Part shown: piece by piece, positions 6,611 to 9,799 of the stretch
How positions within the stretch are numbered: the stretch's first letter is position 1
Layout: each line of letters begins with the position of its first letter
Assembly (NCBI GenBank): GCA_004293295.1
Contig: RDYC01000247.1
Location: forward strand, 1 to 9,799
DNA from: Bacteroidota bacterium
GTDB taxonomy: Bacteria; Bacteroidota; Bacteroidia; UKL13-3
DNA: 9,799 nucleotides
Direction: 5' to 3'
Program-made: the position numbers and the translations under genes
The notes under the pieces: generated by a model
What the model saw: the letters and a program-made list of their open reading frames with translations, nothing else
Told to the model about the DNA's origin: nothing
Database searches by the model: none

Positions 6611-7684
6611 ATGATTAAACCAATAAGTTTTAAGGTAGTATTAATTACACTTCAGTGTGTACTTTCGATTGCCCTTAGTGCCCAGCATGCAAGTAAACCT
6701 AAACGGGTTATTTTTTTAATTGGCGATGGTATGGGATTATCCCAAATTAGCGGGGCAATGAGCACCTACACTGGTCAGAACGCCTTTTTAAGATTCCCAT
6801 TTATTGGCTTAAGTAAAACCAGTTCCGCAAAGCAATACATCACTGATAGTGGTGCAGGAGCCACTGCATTTAGTATTGGAAAGAAGACATACAATCATGC
6901 TATTGGTGTTGATGCTGATACAGTGCCATTACCAACACTATTCGAACTGGCCAAGCAGCGTAAATTATCAACCGGAGTTGTGGTAACCTCAAGTATACAG
7001 CATGCAACACCGGCAAGTTTTTATGCACACGTAGGAAATAGAAGGTTGTATGATAGTATCTCTACTTTTTTACTTAATGGAAATTGTGATATAGCAATAG
7101 GAGGAGGAGCCGATTTTATTTTTAATAGAAAAGACAAAAGAGATTTAAGTGCTGAACTCAAGGCAAGTGGTTTTCTAGTAATTAATGATACTATTTTAAA
7201 GGATATAGCAGCAACCAAATACATTTACTTGCTAGCAAAAGACGGGATGCCAACCATGCAAAAGGGAAGAGGTGATTATTTAAAGCGCGCGGCTGAACAA
7301 GCTGTTAAAAATCTATCAACAAATAAAAATGGGTTTATGTTAATGATTGAAGGTAGCCAAATTGATTGGGGCGGGCATGAAAATAACTATAAATACATGG
7401 CATCAGAATTATACGACTTTAACGAAACAATTAATGTGGTTTTAGACATGGCTGCAAAAGACAAAGAAATGTTGGTTGTTGTTACGGCAGATCATGAAAC
7501 TGGGGGGCTTGCTTTAAATGAACATGATGACCCATTACGATTTAGTCCGATTTATACCACAAAGGATCATAGTGGAGTAATGGTGCCAGTTTTTGCCTAC
7601 GGGGCCGGTGCTCAAGAGTTTGCCGGAATGTATGAGAACACAGAAATATTTAACAAATTGGTAAAATTATTAAACTTAAAATGA
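6611..7684 (+). CDS. Secreted alkaline phosphatase (PhoA superfamily, His/Trp metal-site type)
   Basis: The 357-residue protein has a signal peptide (about 1-24, ending ALSA before QHAS), so it acts outside the cytoplasm and likely releases phosphate from organic monoesters. Metal and active-site residues of the alkaline phosphatase family are visible: D39 (GDGMG), nucleophile S80 (TDSGAGATA), T133, phosphate-binding R144, E247 (MIEGSQIDWGGH), D252, H256, D294 and H295 (TADHETGG) and H320 (KDHSG). At the positions of E. coli PhoA D153 and K328 it has H131 and W253. This pair is known from cold-adapted enzymes such as the TAB5 phosphatase. It is shorter than E. coli PhoA (about 450 residues with its signal peptide). 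No Pho-box was recognised. It lies 9 nt after dprA and overlaps the next gene by 4 nt. Confidence 0.93.
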   Translation: MIKPISFKVVLITLQCVLSIALSAQHASKPKRVIFLIGDGMGLSQISGAMSTYTGQNAFLRFPFIGLSKTSSAKQYITDSGAGATAFSIGKKTYNHAIGVDADTVPLPTLFELAKQRKLSTGVVVTSSIQHATPASFYAHVGNRRLYDSISTFLLNGNCDIAIGGGADFIFNRKDKRDLSAELKASGFLVINDTILKDIAATKYIYLLAKDGMPTMQKGRGDYLKRAAEQAVKNLSTNKNGFMLMIEGSQIDWGGHENNYKYMASELYDFNETINVVLDMAAKDKEMLVVVTADHETGGLALNEHDDPLRFSPIYTTKDHSGVMVPVFAYGAGAQEFAGMYENTEIFNKLVKLLNLK

Positions 7685-7956
7685 GTTATACCAAAGCAAT
7701 ATACTTGGCCTTAGTAATAGCAGCCATTGTAATTTTTATGTATGGTATTTTACCAAGATTAAAGTTAAATGTAAATACAGCAAAGGTTAGCCGAGGGATT
7801 ATTTTCTTAGCTATGATGATTTATCTAGGAATTGATTTTTACATTAAGAAACAGTATTGGTATTTACTAATTTTAGCTTTGGGAACTATTGGTTTTATGT
7901 TGATGTTAAAGGATAGCAGGCCAAAAGGAGATTCTAACCAACATGGCCAAACCTAA
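7681..7956 (+). CDS. Small three-helix membrane protein, function unknown
   Basis: The 91-residue protein has three hydrophobic segments (about 6-24, 39-55 and 59-76) and a polar tail (KDSRPKGDSNQHGQT), which predicts an inner-membrane protein. Its ATG overlaps the TGA of the alkaline phosphatase gene (ATGA at 7681-7684), a strong sign of translational coupling. I do not recognise a family. The coupling suggests expression with the phosphatase, but a shared function is not shown. A hairpin starts at its stop codon. Confidence 0.75.
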   Translation: MSYTKAIYLALVIAAIVIFMYGILPRLKLNVNTAKVSRGIIFLAMMIYLGIDFYIKKQYWYLLILALGTIGFMLMLKDSRPKGDSNQHGQT

Positions 7957-7987
7957 AATGCCACTTATCGTTTAACAAGCGGCATTT
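7956..7987 (-). terminator. Terminator-like hairpin between convergent genes
   Basis: Arms 7956-7966 and 7977-7987 form an 11-bp stem around a 10-nt loop. On the plus strand it has one A-C mismatch. On the minus strand the same position is a G-T wobble, and the stem ends in TTTT, so it should work better for the bacilliredoxin gene at 8035-8454. It may stop both converging transcripts. The T-tract is short, so efficiency is uncertain. Confidence 0.6.
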
Positions 7988-8034
7988 CAGGTGGTTAGTA
8001 TTAAAAATGATTTACTTAAGTATTCCTTCGGAAT

Positions 8035-8454
8035 TTAGCAAAACTCATTAAAGGCAGCTTCTAAGTTAGCTGCAATCATGTCAGCACTTCGGCCTTCAAT
8101 CATGTGCCGTTCGATAAAATGAACCAACTCGCCATTTTTGTAAAGAGCAATGCTCGGACTTGATGGAGGAAAAGGGGCGGTATACTCTCGTGCTTTGGCT
8201 ACTGCTTCTGTTTCTTGGCCGGCAAAAACAGTAAGCAACGTGTCAGGTTTCTTAGTAGCATGTTCTACTGCTTTCATAACACCTGGGCGACATGTACCTG
8301 CTGCGCAACCGCACACAGAGTTAAAAACCAACAACTTGGTGCCGGTTTTGTCGTTAAGTGCATTTTCTACTTCAGAAGCAGTCATTAAGCTGGTAAAACC
8401 AACATTTTCTAGTTGTTGACGCATAGGTGCAACTAACATTTCTGGATATGGCAT
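8035..8454 (-). CDS. BrxA/BrxB family bacilliredoxin (YphP/YqiW-like)
   Basis: The 139-residue thioredoxin-fold protein matches Bacillus YphP/YqiW in length and motifs: PM-R near 10-12, VCGCAAG (47-53), TVFAGQ (75-80), PSSPS (97-101), HFIERHMIEG (112-121) and a C-terminal Cys139. The C48-G-C50 pair is the known CxC active site. In Bacillus these proteins remove bacillithiol from oxidised protein thiols, and YphP also has weak disulfide isomerase activity. Its presence hints that the host makes bacillithiol, which fits some Bacteroidota. An additional Cys55 (AAGTCRPG) stands where B. subtilis YphP, from memory, has Ala (AAGLARPA). The ATG at 8454-8452 gives the family-typical N terminus MPYPEMLVAPMRQQL. 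It faces ahcY across a 172-nt divergent gap. Function is inferred from family. Confidence 0.92.
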   Translation of the reverse strand: MPYPEMLVAPMRQQLENVGFTSLMTASEVENALNDKTGTKLLVFNSVCGCAAGTCRPGVMKAVEHATKKPDTLLTVFAGQETEAVAKAREYTAPFPPSSPSIALYKNGELVHFIERHMIEGRSADMIAANLEAAFNEFC

Positions 8455-8570
8455 AATCTTATTTTTAAATATTTGTTTAATATATAATCAATCTTCAAGC
8501 CAAATAATATTGGCAGAAAATTGTCACATGTATACAAATGTAATTCTGCTACCTGTTAACATAAAATAAA

Positions 8571-8602
8571 TTTTTATTATAGTGTAATAACAAGTAGGTT
8601 TG
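8571..8602 (+). promoter_or_regulatory. Promoter of ahcY
   Basis: TAGGTTTG at 8595-8602 is an exact match to the Bacteroidota -7 consensus TAnnTTTG. Exactly 19 nt upstream is TTTTT (8571-8575), a weak stand-in for the -33 TTTG element. Transcription should start near 8609, giving a leader of about 18 nt before the ATG at 8627. The spacing makes this the best-supported promoter in the window. Confidence 0.6.
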
Positions 8603-8609
8603 CAAACCT
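8596..8609. repeat. Perfect 14-bp palindrome over the ahcY -7 element
   Basis: AGGTTTGCAAACCT reads the same on both strands. Its left half contains the TTTG of the -7 element, and its right half reaches the predicted transcription start. It could be a dimeric-regulator operator or the start of an mRNA hairpin. A 14-bp palindrome somewhere in about 10 kb is not unlikely by chance, so its position is the main argument. Confidence 0.5.
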
Positions 8610-8626
8610 TTAAGATTTAAATATTT

Positions 8627-9799
8627 ATGTCGGAATCAACAACAACATTACCTTACAAAGTAAAAGACATCTCACTAGCAGAGTGGGGAAGAAAAGAGAT
8701 TAAACTGGCTGAGGCTGAAATGCCTGGTTTAATGGCAATTAGGAAAGAATATGGTCCACAACAACCATTAAAAGGAGCACGTATTGCCGGTTGTTTACAC
8801 ATGACCATTCAAACAGCAGTATTGATAGAAACACTAAAAGCGTTAGGAGCTGAAGTAACTTGGAGTTCATGTAATATTTTCTCTACTCAGGATCATGCAG
8901 CTGCTGCTATTGCTGCTGCCGGTATTCCGGTTTATGCATGGAAAGGACAAAACGAAGAAGAGTTTGATTGGTGCATTGAACAAACACTTACTGCTTTTGA
9001 AGGTGGTAAAGCTTTAAATATGATATTAGACGATGGAGGCGATTTAACCAACATGGTATTTGATCGCTATCCTGAGTTAACCAAAGATATTAAAGGACTT
9101 TCAGAGGAAACTACCACCGGAGTACATCGTTTATACGAGCGTATGAAAAAGGGCACGTTAGTAATGCCTGCAATAAACGTAAACGATTCTGTAACTAAGT
9201 CAAAGTTTGATAATAAATACGGTTGTAAAGAATCATTGGTAGACGCTATCCGCAGGGCTACTGACGTAATGATGGCGGGCAAGGTTGCTGTTGTAGCGGG
9301 TTATGGTGATGTTGGAAAAGGTTCAGCCGAATCTTTACGTGGTGCGGGAGCTCGTGTTTTAGTTACAGAAATTGATCCTATTTGCGCATTACAAGCAGCA
9401 ATGGATGGTTTTGAAGTAGTAACTATGGAAGATGCATGCTCACGTGCAAACATTTTTGTAACAGCAACAGGAAATGTAAACATTATTACTGAGCGTCATT
9501 TCAAAACCATGCGCGATAAGTCAATTGTTTGTAATATCGGACACTTTGACAATGAAATTGACATGGCTTGGTTAAACAAGAATTACGGATCAGCAAAATA
9601 CACAATCAAACCACAGGTTGATGTTTACAATGTTGATGGCAAAGAAATAATTGTTTTAGCCGAAGGCCGTTTAGTAAACTTAGGTTGTGCTATGGGACAT
9701 CCTTCATTTGTTATGAGTAATTCATTCTCAAACCAAACCTTGGCTCAAATAGAACTTTGGAATCATAGCGATAAGTATGAAAATAAAGTTTATGTATTA
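8627..9799 (+). CDS. ahcY: Adenosylhomocysteinase, partial (3' end beyond window)
   Basis: The frame runs from ATG 8627 to the window edge: 391 codons of a protein usually about 430-440 long, so roughly the last 45 residues are missing. The cytosolic, NAD-dependent enzyme splits S-adenosylhomocysteine into adenosine and homocysteine, which removes product inhibition of methyltransferases. Visible features are the substrate part [11 protein letters not shown] (56-66), D136 (LDDGGDLT), E161 (EETTTG), K191 with D195 ([11 protein letters not shown]) and C200. The NAD-binding GYGDVGKG lies at 225-232, and then come [12 protein letters not shown] (301-312) and [17 protein letters not shown] (351-367). 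The conserved C-terminal Lys and Tyr that contact NAD lie past the edge. There is no large insertion relative to the human enzyme. ATG 8627 fits the predicted promoter and family N terminus. Confidence 0.97.
   Translation, partial: MSESTTTLPYKVKDISLAEWGRKEIKLAEAEMPGLMAIRKEYGPQQPLKGARIAGCLHMTIQTAVLIETLKALGAEVTWSSCNIFSTQDHAAAAIAAAGIPVYAWKGQNEEEFDWCIEQTLTAFEGGKALNMILDDGGDLTNMVFDRYPELTKDIKGLSEETTTGVHRLYERMKKGTLVMPAINVNDSVTKSKFDNKYGCKESLVDAIRRATDVMMAGKVAVVAGYGDVGKGSAESLRGAGARVLVTEIDPICALQAAMDGFEVVTMEDACSRANIFVTATGNVNIITERHFKTMRDKSIVCNIGHFDNEIDMAWLNKNYGSAKYTIKPQVDVYNVDGKEIIVLAEGRLVNLGCAMGHPSFVMSNSFSNQTLAQIELWNHSDKYENKVYVL

Larger units (their letters stand above)
8455..8626. promoter_or_regulatory. 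Divergent intergenic region between bacilliredoxin gene and ahcY
   Basis: This 172-nt, very AT-rich gap must hold the start signals of both divergent genes. The ahcY side has a recognisable -7 element (see separate entry). On the bacilliredoxin side I found no exact TAnnTTTG. A short inverted repeat GCCAA/TTGGC (8499-8503 and 8510-8514) lies about 45 nt before that start and could be an operator or chance. No SAM- or SAH-riboswitch fold was recognised. Confidence 0.5.

Noticed and set aside
8150..8419. Plus-strand reading frame of 89 codons
   Set aside because: It lies wholly inside and opposite to the clear bacilliredoxin gene and its product resembles no protein; it is a shadow frame.
8603..8626. 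SAH or SAM riboswitch before ahcY
   Set aside because: The predicted leader is only about 18 nt and the upstream gap shows no riboswitch-like fold.
1..9799. Mobile elements, CRISPR arrays, tRNA/rRNA genes, defence or biosynthetic islands
   Set aside because: I saw no transposase, terminal repeats, spaced repeats or cloverleaf patterns; nearly all the sequence is explained by conserved housekeeping genes.

Overview
This AT-rich window most likely comes from a member of the Bacteroidota, probably an aerobic, free-living lineage. Several signs point there. Most starts lack a clear Shine-Dalgarno. Copies of the Bacteroidota -7 promoter element TAnnTTTG sit just upstream of genes. One signal peptide ends in SAQ. 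Homogentisate dioxygenase and a BrxA/BrxB bacilliredoxin are also present. The assignment rests on these features and on protein resemblance judged from memory, not on a database search.

Layout: (1) 1-328, minus strand, the N-terminal part of homogentisate 1,2-dioxygenase (hmgA). (2) 451-1455, a lipoprotein-like protein with about eight TPRs, divergent from hmgA. (3) 1524-4812, the conserved translation cluster thrS-infC-rpmI-rplT, closed by a strong intrinsic terminator at 4843-4870. infC uses a TTG start. The 125-nt gap between rpmI and rplT can fold into a hairpin, an H-type pseudoknot and a bulged hairpin, and is a candidate ribosomal-protein leader. (4) 4941-5417, an IsdG/HmoA-like monooxygenase followed after 3 nt by a 47-residue membrane protein. 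(5) 5507-7956, a tight run of dprA, a secreted alkaline phosphatase and a three-helix membrane protein. (6) 8035-8454, minus strand, a BrxA/BrxB family bacilliredoxin that converges on that run. (7) 8627-9799, ahcY (S-adenosylhomocysteine hydrolase), divergent from the bacilliredoxin gene and cut by the window edge.

Functionally this is mostly housekeeping: translation, the activated-methyl cycle, tyrosine/phenylalanine breakdown, thiol redox control, DNA uptake/processing and phosphate scavenging. I saw no mobile elements, CRISPR arrays, tRNA or rRNA genes, and no gap above 300 nt without a gene. The most interesting item is the structured RNA between rpmI and rplT. Next are the non-ATG start of infC, the palindrome over the ahcY promoter, and the unannotated 47-residue membrane protein.
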